A stretch of 64,000 nucleotides of DNA, from NCBI GenBank assembly GCA_031761405.1, contig JASEVX010000017.1, positions 8,624,798-8,688,797 on the forward strand, given 5' to 3'. Position numbers and translations under genes: made by a program. Numbering within the stretch: the stretch's first letter is position 1; each line of letters starts with the position of its first letter. Below the pieces are notes generated by a model. The model saw nothing but the letters and a program-made list of their open reading frames with translations, made no database searches and had not been told where the DNA came from. Below, piece by piece: positions 60,601-63,733 of this stretch. The stretch is from Serripes groenlandicus. Taxonomy: Eukaryota > Mollusca > Bivalvia > Cardiida > Cardiidae.

Positions 60601-62411
60601 TGTTCATTTGTTATACTGTCATATAAATTTGTTAGCGGCGATGTAAAATAACTTTAAAAGCCGAATAAATAAACTTGAACTTGAAACTTGCTGCAGAAGA
60701 CTTTTGTGGTAAAAGAACTAAATGCGCTTAATGAGCAAATACTCCGTTTGCCAAAGTATTTTTTATTAAAAAAGAGTTGAAAACATTGTGGCAAAAGAAA
60801 GAAATTGCTCATTTTGAGCAATTTCTTCTTTTGCCACAATGTTTTCAAAAGTCGTCTGCTGCTGATGCATCAACAAGCATCTACAAGTGGGAAAGGGTTA
60901 AACAAGACTCAGAGCAGTTAACTCTTTCCTACATACAACAGCAGACGACTTAGTAAACATCTGGACAAAAATAATGAAAGCCTTTAAAAATGAAAGTGTA
61001 ATTACTGAAAAGAGTTGCAGACAATGTTTTCAAAACGTCATCTGCTGCAGGGGCATTAGAGAGGAAAAGGTTTAATTAATAGGTGACTGTGTTAAAAGAA
61101 ATGTCAATAATTTCTGATATAATTTTTTTCTTTATGTATTTCAGGGGAGATCGTTGTCTTTCAAATCATTTTACATGTGGGTGTTGATAAGTATATATCA
61201 AGGTATGGCATTCTACATTTATTATGTTTTTATATAAGAATCTTTCATACACATAATGTCTTTAACTAATTATGACCCCCTGGGAGACATATATGAGCTC
61301 TAGATAAGTGTTTTTTGCATGTTCTAAAATCCTTATTTGACCCTCTTATACTATGTTGTGGGTACTCAAAAGAATTATCTCACTGAGACGATTCTTTTGA
61401 GTACTCACATCATAGGGTCTGGCTGGATAATAAGAAAGATATTGTGGGGAAAAGAGCTGTAAACCTCTTCTTAACTGGACCCCTGCATATTGTTTTTTTC
61501 CCAGTCTGTCCGTCACACTTTGGTTACAGCTCAATAACATAGAACCCAGAGTCTTTAAACTACATGGAATGATTGGTCTAAATGAGTAGATATCGTTACT
61601 ATTTTTGGGATTACTGGATCAAGTGCACAGAGACCTGTATTTCACAAATCTGTTTTCGCTCAATAAGAGCTTTCAAAGTATCCAGAGTCTTCAAACTTTA
61701 ATATAGGATGATTTGTTTAATCAAGTAGATGAGCCTTCCTATTTTTAGGGTCATTTGGTCAAAGGTCAATGTCAGAGAGACATTAAAGGTAAACTCTGTT
61801 TCTGCTCAATACTGTAAGAACCCTTTTTCCTAGTCTTCACACTTTTTAAGATGATTGCACTTTTTAAGTATGTGATCCCTACTGTATTGCAAATCACTTG
61901 ATGATAGGTCAAGGTCACATGGGCCTTAAAGGTCAAATGTGTTTTCGCTCATTGATTCAAGAACTGTTTTCCCTAAAATCTTCAATCTTCATCAGATGGT
62001 TTGACTCCATGAGAAGATTACTCCAGCTGTTATTGAAGTCACTGGGTCAAAGGTTGCAGGTACGACCCGAAAGAGGGTAGACATTATGAGCAAATTCTTC
62101 TTTTTGCCACAATGATTTCTGTCTTTTGCTACAAATGTGTCTGCATTTTGGAAAGGGTTCATTAAATATTTCTTTACATTCTGTTTAAAATATTTCCATT
62201 TCTACAGGTGGTATAATAATGTATGGAGCCTTCCTGTTGTTTGAGGACGAGTTTATACATGTAGTGGCTATTACATTTACTTCCCTGATTATCACAGAGT
62301 TATTAATGGTAGCGTTAACTATCAGGACTTGGCACTATCTCATGATAGTTGCAGAAGTATTCAGCTTGGTCATCTATATTATTTCTTTGGTGCTTCTTCG
62401 TAATTATTTTG
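25686..62411 (+). CDS. ATP9B: ATP9A/ATP9B-type P4-ATPase gene, 24 exons, both ends missing
   Basis: Joined exons encode about 1,034 residues of a P-type ATPase of the ATP9/Neo1 group, which in animals acts at the trans-Golgi and endosomes as a putative phospholipid flippase and, by family knowledge, without a CDC50 subunit. Visible signatures in order: actuator loop DGETDWK (exon 5), TM4 [14 protein letters not shown] (exons 9-10), phosphorylation site DKTGTLT (exon 10), nucleotide-domain FYMKGAD (exon 14), MLTGDKLET (exon 17), hinge GDGGNDVSM (exons 18-19), then hydrophobic C-terminal exons 21-24. Splice phases agree at all 23 junctions. Human ATP9B is about 1,147 residues, so roughly 50 N-terminal and 60-70 C-terminal residues are missing. 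Exon 1 enters in phase 2, so a coding exon lies upstream and was not found. Exon 24 ends at a GT donor, so the gene continues past 64000. It resembles ATP9B more than ATP9A at LDxxPLM near the N-terminus and at GPWYR. Confidence 0.95.
26000..27140. other. ATP9 intron 1, unassigned
   Basis: AT-rich, with neither of the MITE families nor a frame of interest seen. Confidence 0.45.
27156..27294 (+). CDS. ATP9B: ATP9 exon 2
   Basis: Begins after CATTTAATAG and ends AAG|GTAATT. Phase 2 in, 0 out. It continues the Cys cluster (LGCCCKKK), then RTV and [14 protein letters not shown] before TM1, the conserved family segment. A tandem-repeat element starts 35 nt into the next intron. Confidence 0.9.
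27329..27921 (+). mobile_element. Helentron-like element, ATGTCTCCCC family
   Basis: 5' palindrome AATTATGTCTCCCCCTGTAT and ACAGGGGAGATATATTG, then (TCTG)n/(TCCG)n, then three 150-156-nt units starting at 27416, 27572 and 27722 (TCGTGTCCGCTCCATATC), with GGTCAAGGTCA. 3' end: hairpin TTTTTGCAAAAA, then CAATTCTAGTT. Confidence 0.75.
27970..28174. mobile_element. T-MITE with small internal deletion
   Basis: TTAACCCTTTCCCTCATACG to TTAGGGAAAGGGTTAA; loop GCACATTCTGTGC. Confidence 0.9.
28242..28471. mobile_element. T-MITE inserted in a C-MITE
   Basis: TTAACCCTTTCCCTCATACG to TGAGGGAAAGGGTTAA. Left flank GTTCCCACAACA and right flank GGTTTAGTTAAG are the two sides of one C-MITE position, so the TTAA duplicated on insertion is visible. 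Confidence 0.9.
28765..28908 (+). repeat. 72-bp tandem duplication at a T-MITE left end
   Basis: ATCAGTTGTGACAGAAC occurs at 28767 and 28839 with the following CCTCCCTTTCCCACATG; the second copy continues into a T-MITE body to about 29070. Confidence 0.8.
29171..29408 (+). repeat. 57-bp minisatellite, about 4 identical units
   Basis: TGTATTAAGCAGTCAC starts at 29171 (variant), 29228, 29285, 29342 and 29399. The units look identical, so the array is recent. Confidence 0.95.
29458..29672. mobile_element. T-MITE, shortened loop
   Basis: TTAACCCTTTCCCTCATATA to TGAGGGAAAGGGTTAA; one side of the central hairpin is missing. Confidence 0.88.
30190..31339 (+). pseudogene. LINE reverse transcriptase C-terminal fragment
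   Basis: Frames at 30190-30300, 30305-31027 and 30987-31334 together give [39 protein letters not shown], then [19 protein letters not shown] and the zinc knuckle [17 protein letters not shown]. This is the tail of a non-LTR retrotransposon ORF2 (zf-RVT type). A TA dinucleotide tract at 30599-30627 sits inside the frame. Two frame changes make it inactive; the 5' part, including the catalytic YxDD region, is absent. Confidence 0.8.
31533..32645 (+). mobile_element. Helentron-like element, TAGCTCACC family, inside a LINE 3' UTR
   Basis: 5' TTTTTTTAGCTCACC with ACGAAGTGCAAGGTGAGC, (GTC/GTCCGTC)n, three imperfect 300-nt units (TTCAAAGAATTTAATTCCA), 3' GGTGAGCG, hairpin GGGCCATCATGGCCC, then TCTTGTTTT. 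LINE sequence resumes after it. Confidence 0.75.
32646..32772 (+). mobile_element. 3' end of the same LINE, with poly(A)
   Basis: Sequence after the inserted element ends TTTAAATAAAAGAAGC and a 13-A run at 32760-32772, as expected of the retrotransposon tail that began before 31533. Confidence 0.6.
32836..33818 (+). mobile_element. Helentron-like element, TAGCTCACC family
   Basis: TTTTTAGCTCACCAGAGC start, GTCCGTCGTTCGTCGTC, repeated units with CTTGTTAACACTCTGGAAG and AACTAGGTCACTAGGCCAA, end GGTGAGCGATCCAGGGCC and CTCTTGTTT. Its end lies 78 nt before ATP9 exon 3. Confidence 0.8.
33897..34011 (+). CDS. ATP9B: ATP9 exon 3 (TM1-TM2), contains a 1-nt frameshift
   Basis: Encodes [14 protein letters not shown] and then, in the next frame, [17 protein letters not shown]. 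Both halves match the family. The run of four T at 33960-33963 should be three to keep frame, making the exon 115 bp instead of 114. The incoming phase from exon 2 and the outgoing phase to exon 4 are both 0 once one T is discounted, so an extra base is a better explanation than a wrong splice site. Confidence 0.9.
34194..34411. mobile_element. T-MITE, complete
   Basis: TTAACCCTTTCCCTCATATA to TGAGGGAAAGGGTTAA; hairpin GCTCAAAACGAGC. A right-half relative is at 34500-34592. Confidence 0.9.
34664..34928 (+). mobile_element. tRNA-derived SINE, full length
   Basis: tRNA-like head with A box TAGCTCAATTGG and B box GGTTCGATACC (34671-34725), a body with TACTGGTGTGGGAAAGCC, and a (CAAA)n tail at 34907-34928. 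The long non-tRNA body rules out a plain tRNA gene. Confidence 0.85.
35198..35365 (+). CDS. ATP9B: ATP9 exon 4 (after TM2, start of actuator domain)
   Basis: 56 codons, phase 0/0. Begins [19 protein letters not shown] and runs through RDKEANSQ to [10 protein letters not shown], the family's VGDLIIVEK segment. Acceptor TTCTATCAG, donor AAG|GTAATA. Confidence 0.95.
35560..36080 (+). mobile_element. Degenerate core of a TAGCTCACC-family element
   Basis: AACTAGGTCACTTGC and similar sentences recur at 35750, 35885 and 36020 with CATCATCAGAA-like spacers; neither terminus is recognisable. Confidence 0.45.
36189..36355. mobile_element. T-MITE, hairpin half deleted
   Basis: TTAACCCTTTCCCTCATATA to TGAGGGAAAGGGTTAA, 167 nt. 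Confidence 0.88.
36433..36662. mobile_element. T-MITE, complete, CACGTTTTGTG subfamily
   Basis: TTAACCCTTTCCCTCATACG to TGAGGGAAAGGGTTAA. Confidence 0.93.
36868..37443 (+). repeat. 41-bp minisatellite, about 14 units
   Basis: Unit AAGTGTAATTATGGATAAGT plus TTTCAATATCACTAATAATGA, period 41. A few units have CTTATAATG in place of CTAATAATG. The array runs into T-MITE sequence at 37440. Confidence 0.97.
37440..37568. mobile_element. T-MITE right half, attached to the minisatellite
   Basis: AATTGTTGAATTGAAAACATT, hairpin ACTATTAATGAGCAATTTC, right end TTGGAAAGAGTTA. Confidence 0.7.
37665..37875. mobile_element. T-MITE, diverged
   Basis: TTAACACTTCCCCTCATAC to GTGGGAAAGGGATGATTAA; a doubled ATTATGAGCAAATAATGAGC in the loop. 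Confidence 0.75.
37904..38050 (+). CDS. ATP9B: ATP9 exon 5 (actuator domain, DGET loop)
   Basis: 49 codons, phase 0/0. Contains [13 protein letters not shown] and [12 protein letters not shown], the glutamate-bearing dephosphorylation loop of P-type ATPases. Donor GCT|GTAGGT. A T-MITE starts about 40 nt into the following intron. Confidence 0.95.
38093..38594. mobile_element. T-MITE split by a second element
   Basis: Left part TTTTAACCATTTTCCTC to about 38285 and right part from 38529 to GTGGGAAGAGGTTAA belong together; the middle is foreign (next entry). Confidence 0.75.
38288..38528 (+). mobile_element. Short Helentron-like element ending CTCTTGTTT
   Basis: GGGGGCTATTCATATTG, CGTCGTCGTCAGCGTC, AGTAATGCCCCTTTT, then GCAGAGCTCTTGTTT. 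The same sentences recur at 55300-55498. Confidence 0.6.
38814..40130 (+). mobile_element. Helentron-like element with 163-bp tandem core
   Basis: TAGCTCGCCTATTCG start, GCGTTGGCGTTGGCGTTGG, six units at 38895, 39058, 39221, 39384, 39547 and 39710 (exact 163-nt spacing, GTCAAACCTTTGCGTGCAAG), end GGCGAGCTATATTGTCC, GACAA and CTCTTGTTT. Confidence 0.85.
40230..40310 (+). CDS. ATP9B: ATP9 exon 6
   Basis: 27 codons, phase 0/0: starts [14 protein letters not shown] and ends [11 protein letters not shown]. Donor AGG|GTAAGT; a T-MITE begins 13 nt into the intron. Confidence 0.95.
40323..40530. mobile_element. T-MITE truncated by the next element
   Basis: TTAAACCCTTTCCCACTTG left end 13 nt inside the exon 6 donor, and hairpin around GAGAAATTGCTCAAAAATTC; the right end is missing. 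Confidence 0.75.
40531..41935 (+). mobile_element. Helentron-like element, ATGTCTCCCC family, long AGGTCA-rich core
   Basis: AATTATGTCTCCCCCCATTA and CATGGGGGTGACATATTG palindrome, CCGTCCGTCCTTCCGTC, then about nine units containing GCTCAATAACTGAAGAACGC, TACTTGGTATGCAGGTTGG and GGTCAAAGGTCAAGGTCA. End GGGGAGACAAGCGC, hairpin CTTTTTCAAAAAAG, then CTCTAGTT. Confidence 0.8.
42246..42395 (+). CDS. ATP9B: ATP9 exon 7
   Basis: 50 codons, phase 0/0. Contains [19 protein letters not shown], the conserved stretch before TM3. Its last 66 nt and the following 80 nt of intron are repeated twice more directly downstream. Confidence 0.95.
42479..42694 (+). repeat. Two extra tandem copies of the exon 7 3' half plus intron start
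   Basis: Copy 2 starts at 42479, 149 nt after the equivalent base 42330 in exon 7. It keeps the reading frame ([17 protein letters not shown]) and a GTAAGG donor. Copy 3 starts at 42626, has a 4-nt insertion, and has lost the donor. Neither copy has an acceptor or the exon's 5' half, so neither is expected to be spliced in. Confidence 0.9.
42750..42830. mobile_element. T-MITE right fragment
   Basis: CAATTTCTCATTTTGCCACA to TCTGCTGCTGAGGC; terminal GGGTTAA replaced by AGGTTTAAC. Confidence 0.55.
43328..43456. mobile_element. T-MITE left half running into the exon 8 acceptor
   Basis: TTAACCCTTTCCAACATAC, AGCAGATGACTATTG, GGAGAAATTGCTC, then ATTCAATAATAATATTTTC, which in other copies is the arm after the hairpin. 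The splice acceptor ATATTTCAG follows directly. Confidence 0.6.
43457..43546 (+). CDS. ATP9B: ATP9 exon 8 (TM3)
   Basis: 30 codons, phase 0/0: [13 protein letters not shown] then a hydrophobic run of about 17 residues. The upstream 30 nt, including the pyrimidine tract, look like the interior of a truncated T-MITE. Confidence 0.95.
43648..43864 (+). mobile_element. SINE, CAATCAATCAAT-tail family
   Basis: CCCGGCTGGGTCTTGCCAAAG, GGCTGGTGTCAGGATAAATG, CTTGTAACTTACCAAGG, tail CCAAACAATCAATCAATAAA. Confidence 0.75.
44216..44286 (+). CDS. ATP9B: ATP9 exon 9 (TM4 start)
   Basis: 71 bp, phase 0 in and 2 out. [13 protein letters not shown] then FSYIIPI of the TM4 PIS motif, with the Ser codon split across the junction. 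Donor TTAG|GTAGGT; a C-MITE starts 13 nt into the intron. Confidence 0.95.
44299..44489. mobile_element. C-MITE, complete
   Basis: GAGGTCCAGATAAGG to CCTTATCCTGAGCTC; inner palindrome CCCTATGTTGTGGGTACTC and GAGTACCCACAACATAGGG around CATCTCACTGAGACG. Starts 13 nt inside the exon 9 donor. Confidence 0.88.
44611..44805. mobile_element. T-MITE, diverged
   Basis: TTAACCCTTTCCAACTAAC to GCGGGAAAGAGTTTA. Confidence 0.7.
44951..45116 (+). CDS. ATP9B: ATP9 exon 10 (TM4 end and phosphorylation site)
   Basis: Phase 2 in, 0 out. LRVNLDMGK, then [17 protein letters not shown], then [14 protein letters not shown] with the catalytic aspartate. Acceptor ATTTTTCAG, donor ATG|GTGAGT. Confidence 0.97.
45870..46020. 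mobile_element. C-MITE, diverged
   Basis: TACTTTCCCCGCAATATTTC, TGGGTACTGAAAAGAATTG, CAAAATAGGGTTTACGG, CCCCATATCTCGAG. Confidence 0.6.
46033..46253. mobile_element. T-MITE, complete
   Basis: TTAATCCTTTTCCTCATATA to TGAGGAAAAGAGTTAA, directly after the C-MITE. Confidence 0.85.
46337..46393 (+). CDS. ATP9B: ATP9 exon 11
   Basis: 19 codons, phase 0/0: [12 protein letters not shown] continues the phosphorylation domain. Donor GAG|GTAAGG. Confidence 0.93.
46440..46680 (+). mobile_element. Fragment of an ATGTCTCCCC-family core
   Basis: CATACTTGGCAGGGAGGTTG, GATGACCCCTATTCATTTTG and GGTCAAGGTCACAGTGAC match units of the 40531 element. Confidence 0.6.
46877..47119 (+). CDS. ATP9B: ATP9 exon 12 (nucleotide-binding domain)
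   Basis: 81 codons, phase 0/0, the longest exon found. A Ser/Thr-rich variable linker ([14 protein letters not shown]) is followed by [11 protein letters not shown] and YQASSPDE, both family hallmarks. Confidence 0.95.
47160..47345. mobile_element. T-MITE, left end lost
   Basis: ATCTGCTGCAAACAACTTC then the hairpin GGCAAAAGGAGAAATTGCTC; right arm GCTGTCTGCTGCAG. It abuts the next copy. Confidence 0.7.
47346..47552. mobile_element. T-MITE
   Basis: TTAACCCTTTCCCACATAC to GTGGCAAACGGTTCA; left side of the hairpin deleted. Confidence 0.75.
48000..48683. other. ATP9 intron 12, unassigned
   Basis: 48190-48540 is less AT-rich than its surroundings and repeats the phrase GCCTATGGTTGGTGAAAA with variants at 48385, 48425 and 48470. 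An open frame of 72 codons (48181-48399) contains [10 protein letters not shown]. This may be a decayed mobile element; no family recognised. Confidence 0.4.
48684..48845 (+). CDS. ATP9B: ATP9 exon 13 (nucleotide-binding domain)
   Basis: 54 codons, phase 0/0: [22 protein letters not shown] and [14 protein letters not shown]. Confidence 0.96.
49008..49237. mobile_element. T-MITE, complete
   Basis: TTGACCCTTTCCCTCATATA to TGAGGGAAAGGGTTAA; left TTAA mutated to TTGA. Confidence 0.9.
49440..49612 (+). mobile_element. SINE 3' part, family of 34664
   Basis: TGTGTGGAGTACTGGTGTG, GAAAGCCAGGAAATACATG, tail CACAATCAATTAATCAATC. Confidence 0.6.
49970..50255. mobile_element. 286-bp element with GAGCGTTTTCG inverted ends
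   Basis: GAGCGTTTTCGGCTTTTG left and GAAGTCGAAAACGCTC right; subterminal CCAGTTACTTGAGTA and CCAGTTACGCGAGTA are direct copies. GC-richer than the surrounding intron; superfamily unknown. Confidence 0.7.
50375..50467 (+). CDS. ATP9B: ATP9 exon 14 (KGAD motif)
   Basis: 31 codons, phase 0/0: [12 protein letters not shown] and QYNDWLEEE. The lysine of KGA contacts nucleotide in P-type ATPases. Donor GAG|GTATGG; a T-MITE TTAA lies 9 nt into the intron. Confidence 0.96.
50476..50835. mobile_element. Two damaged T-MITEs
   Basis: A left end TTTAACCCTTTCCCACTTG 9 nt inside the exon 14 donor, with a poor hairpin to 50660, and a right half 50735-50835 with CATTATGAGCAATTTCTCC. Confidence 0.6.
51105..51188 (+). 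CDS. ATP9B: ATP9 exon 15
   Basis: 28 codons, phase 0/0: [17 protein letters not shown] to QYQDFQ. The donor is the weak CAG|GTTGGT, and a T-MITE TTAA starts at intron position 6. Confidence 0.95.
51194..51404. mobile_element. T-MITE starting at intron position 6
   Basis: TTAACCCTTTCCCACATAC to GAGAGATAGAGTTAA. Its left TTAA overlaps the exon 15 donor region GTTGGTTAA. Confidence 0.85.
51660..51869. mobile_element. T-MITE, diverged
   Basis: TTAACCCTTTCCAATATAC to GGGTAAAAGGTTGT, ending 27 nt before exon 16. Confidence 0.6.
51897..52067 (+). CDS. ATP9B: ATP9 exon 16
   Basis: 57 codons, phase 0/0: [33 protein letters not shown], and the conserved [13 protein letters not shown]. Confidence 0.96.
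52086..52299. mobile_element. T-MITE
   Basis: TATACCTTTTCCCACAAAC to GTGGGAAAGGGTTAA, beginning 19 nt inside the exon 16 donor. Confidence 0.75.
52470..53519 (+). mobile_element. Composite of TAGCTC-family pieces
   Basis: 52540-52800 matches units of the 31533 element (TTCAAAATTGTTTAAAG, GAAAAACATGGCAGCC). 52842 starts TTTAGCTCGACTTTTG with GGCGTCGTCATCGGCGGCGG. The block closes at GGGCCATCTTGGCTTTCTTGTTT, 53519. Confidence 0.55.
53575..53763 (+). CDS. ATP9B: ATP9 exon 17 (TGDK motif)
   Basis: 63 codons, phase 0/0: [17 protein letters not shown], then [20 protein letters not shown]. The open frame continues past the donor CAG|GTTAGT into the intron, but homology stops there. Confidence 0.96.
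54127..54318. mobile_element. C-MITE, diverged
   Basis: AGAAGACCATATAAGGAAG to ATCAAGAGCTTTTG, 20 nt before exon 18; centre TCATCTCAATGATTGATAC. Confidence 0.75.
54338..54482 (+). CDS. ATP9B: ATP9 exon 18
   Basis: 145 bp, phase 0 in and 1 out: [38 protein letters not shown]. The next glycine codon is split. Confidence 0.96.
54655..55160 (+). mobile_element. TAGCTCACC-family 3' part
   Basis: Three units with GATTCCTTCAAG and ATGTTCCTT, closing CTACTGGCCCTCTTGG and CTCTTGTTC. Confidence 0.5.
55503..55850 (-). mobile_element. Tandem pair of a SINE-like repeat
   Basis: TTTAAAGGTATGACC and GGGGATAGAA with CACACTTGATACTCTA and CACTACACCAC occur at 55505 and 55680. On the minus strand the GGTTCTATCCC-like piece could be a decayed B box. 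Confidence 0.6.
55851..56915 (+). mobile_element. Helentron-like element, TATACCCCCC family, 179-bp core
   Basis: 5' palindrome TATACCCCCCGCAAAC and AAAGTTTGGGGGGGGTATAT, (TCTG/TCCG)n, four units at 55929, 56108, 56287 and 56466 (exactly 179 nt) and a decayed fifth, then hairpin GTGAGCTTTGCTCAC and AGTATTTCTAGTT. The CTAG after a 3' hairpin fits a Helitron-type end. Confidence 0.8.
56958..57022 (+). CDS. ATP9B: ATP9 exon 19 (hinge GDGGNDVSM)
   Basis: 65 bp, phase 1 in and 0 out: [19 protein letters not shown], the Mg-binding hinge of P-type ATPases. It sits 42 nt after a tandem-repeat element. Confidence 0.97.
57150..57303. mobile_element. T-MITE remnant
   Basis: ATTGTGGCAAATTTGAGAAG, hairpin TGCTCATGATGAGCAA, then CACCTTTTGTTACAATG; ends lost. 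Confidence 0.5.
57474..57562 (+). CDS. ATP9B: ATP9 exon 20
   Basis: 89 bp, phase 0 in and 2 out: [20 protein letters not shown] then RLLMVHGRN. Confidence 0.96.
57600..58800 (+). mobile_element. SINE split by a 970-bp insertion
   Basis: Head at 57600-57658 (GGGCGTCTGCCTCAGGTGCC) and body at 58630-58800 (GACTTTCCCTCCTTGGCAC, GGTAACTTGTCCAGG) are the two parts of one CAATCAAT-family SINE. Confidence 0.65.
57659..58629. mobile_element. DNA element with about 25-bp inverted ends
   Basis: Left TACCGTATATCCGCGGCCAT then AAGTC; right, inverted, starts TACCATATATCCGCGGCCAT then AAGTC. The sub-terminal GTCGACTTTTT and CAAAAATTCGAC also pair. About 970 nt, no open frame, so non-autonomous; superfamily not assigned. 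Confidence 0.85.
58880..58996. mobile_element. T-MITE, shortened
   Basis: AAACCCTTTCTGACATTG to ATATGGGAAAGGATTAA; a further right end lies at 59060-59121. Confidence 0.6.
59171..59302 (+). CDS. ATP9B: ATP9 exon 21 (TM5-TM6)
   Basis: 132 bp, phase 2 in and 2 out: [16 protein letters not shown], then [16 protein letters not shown] and a glycine-ended hydrophobic tail. Confidence 0.96.
59499..59623. mobile_element. C-MITE with its hairpin deleted
   Basis: GAGCTCTAGATAAGGGGCG joins ACCCACAACATAGGGTTTGG directly; right end ACTATCTAGTCCTCTG. Confidence 0.8.
59640..59878. mobile_element. T-MITE, diverged
   Basis: TTAAAGGCCATCTGTGTTTG junction, hairpin ATTGCGCATAATGATCAATT, right arm GTCGTCTGCTGCAAAG. 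Confidence 0.55.
59952..60143. mobile_element. C-MITE, complete
   Basis: AGAGGACTAGATAAGG to CCTTATCTAGAGCTCT, centre CGTCTCATTGAGACAATTC; ends 30 nt before exon 22. Confidence 0.92.
60174..60282 (+). CDS. ATP9B: ATP9 exon 22
   Basis: 109 bp, phase 2 in and 0 out: [19 protein letters not shown] then [13 protein letters not shown]. The donor AAG|GTTGGT repeats the weak form seen at exon 15. Confidence 0.95.
60690..60902. mobile_element. T-MITE with a near-perfect 32-bp hairpin
   Basis: The stem at 60779-60846 pairs GAAAACATTGTGGCAAAAG with CTTTTGCCACAATGTTTTC, with one bulged base and a 3-nt loop. Right end GTGGGAAAGGGTTAA. Confidence 0.85.
60918..61075. mobile_element. T-MITE, hairpin deleted
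   Basis: TTAACTCTTTCCTACATAC to GAGGAAAAGGTTTAA, 158 nt. Confidence 0.75.
61145..61202 (+). CDS. ATP9B: ATP9 exon 23
   Basis: 58 bp, phase 0 in and 1 out: [19 protein letters not shown], a hydrophobic segment. Confidence 0.94.
61295..61483. mobile_element. C-MITE, complete
   Basis: GAGCTCTAGATAAGTG to AAGAGCTGTAAACCTC, centre TTATCTCACTGAGACG. Confidence 0.85.
61490..62080 (+). mobile_element. Decayed ATGTCTCCCC-family core
   Basis: CAGTCTGTCCGTCACAC, GCTCAATAAC, four units with CAGAGTCTTCAAAC and GGTCAAAGGTCAATGTC. Termini not clear. Confidence 0.55.
62208..62411 (+). CDS. ATP9B: ATP9 exon 24 (last one in the window)
   Basis: 204 bp, phase 1 in and 1 out: [19 protein letters not shown], then [20 protein letters not shown] and a further hydrophobic run. 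Ends TTTTG|GTGAGT, so at least one more coding exon lies beyond 64000. Confidence 0.96.
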
Positions 62412-62435
62412 GTGAGTACCTATATTTCTTTTAAT

Positions 62436-63394
62436 TTTTAGCTCGCCTGTGGCACGAAGTTTTCAAGGTGAGCTATTGTAATCACATTTTGTCTGGCGTC
62501 AGTCCGTTGTGCGTCGTCAACAATTGTCTTGTTAACACTCTACAGGCTACATTTTGCATCCAATATTCATGAAAGTTTATCAGAACATTTATCTCCATCA
62601 ACTCTTGGACAAACTTGGCCCAATGAGGTCAAAAAATAGGTAACTAGGTCAAATTGAAGGCGAATCTTGTTAATACTCTAGAGACTTTATCAGAATGTTT
62701 GTCTTGGTGATACATAGGCCAAGTTCGAATATGGGTCAAATTGGGTCTAAAACTAGGTCAACTTGTTGGAACTCTTGTTAACATTCTGGAGGCTGCATTT
62801 TTAACTTAAAAATGGTAAATATTCAAACTTTGTCAATATGTTTGTCTTGATGATATGTAGGCCAAGGTTGAATACGGTCATGTCCAGTCAAAAACAAGGT
62901 CACTAGGTCAAATTGATGAAAAATCTTGTTCAAACTCTAGAGGCCGCACTTTTTTCTTCAGCAGCTTGAAATTGTTTCAGAATGTTTGTCTAAATGATAT
63001 CTAGGCCAAATTTGAGAATGGGTCATATAGGGTCAAAAACTAGGTCCCTAGGTCAAATTGAAGGAAAATCTTGCATTTTTAACTTGAAAATATTGAAACT
63101 TCGTCAGAATGTTTGTCTTGATGATATGTAGGCCAAGTTTAAATATGGGTCATGTACAATCAAAAACTAGATCACGTGGCCAAACTAAAGACAATCTTGT
63201 TAACACTCTAGAGGCCACATCTTTTGCTTCAGCAGCTTGAAATTTTATCAGAATGTTTGTCTTAATGTTATCTAGGTCACTCTGGAGACTGCATTTTTAT
63301 TTCAGCAGTTTGAGACTTTGTCATGTGTTTTGCATTAGAAATCTCATTACTTAACTCAGATGAGAGATCTAGGGCCACCATGGCCCTCTTGTTT
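62436..63394 (+). mobile_element. Helentron-like element, TAGCTCACC family
   Basis: TTTTTAGCTCGCCTGTGG to GAGAGATCTAGGGCCACCAT, GGCCCTCTTGTTT; core units with GTTTGTCTTGATGATATGTAG. Starts 24 nt inside the exon 24 donor. Confidence 0.8.
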
Positions 63395-63519
63395 ATCAGT
63401 CATATATCCTGTTTTTGTGTCAACTCTAATTCTCAATAACTGCAGGCTGAAATTCAATAAAACTTACTGGAAAACTAATGTATCAAGAGAAAATGTCATA
63501 ACACACGCTTGTTTCAGTT

Positions 63520-63647
63520 CAACATCGTTTATACCAAAAACATTAAAAATGGAAGTAATGGCTCCCTCCTTAACCCTCAGGAGTGTGTGGTTAGCATTAC
63601 TACTTACTCCTTGGTCTGAGGATAAAAGGACAAGTAGTACTGGTAAT
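63520..63647 (+). mobile_element. SINE truncated by the next element
   Basis: CATTAAAAATGGAAGTAATG, GGTTAGCATTACTACTTAC, then cut off in GTAGTACTGGTAAT. Confidence 0.7.
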
Positions 63648-63702
63648 TATACCCCCCGGCAAACAAAGTTTGGGGGGGTATATAGGAATCACCCTGTCTG
63701 TC

Positions 63703-63733
<31 letters not shown>

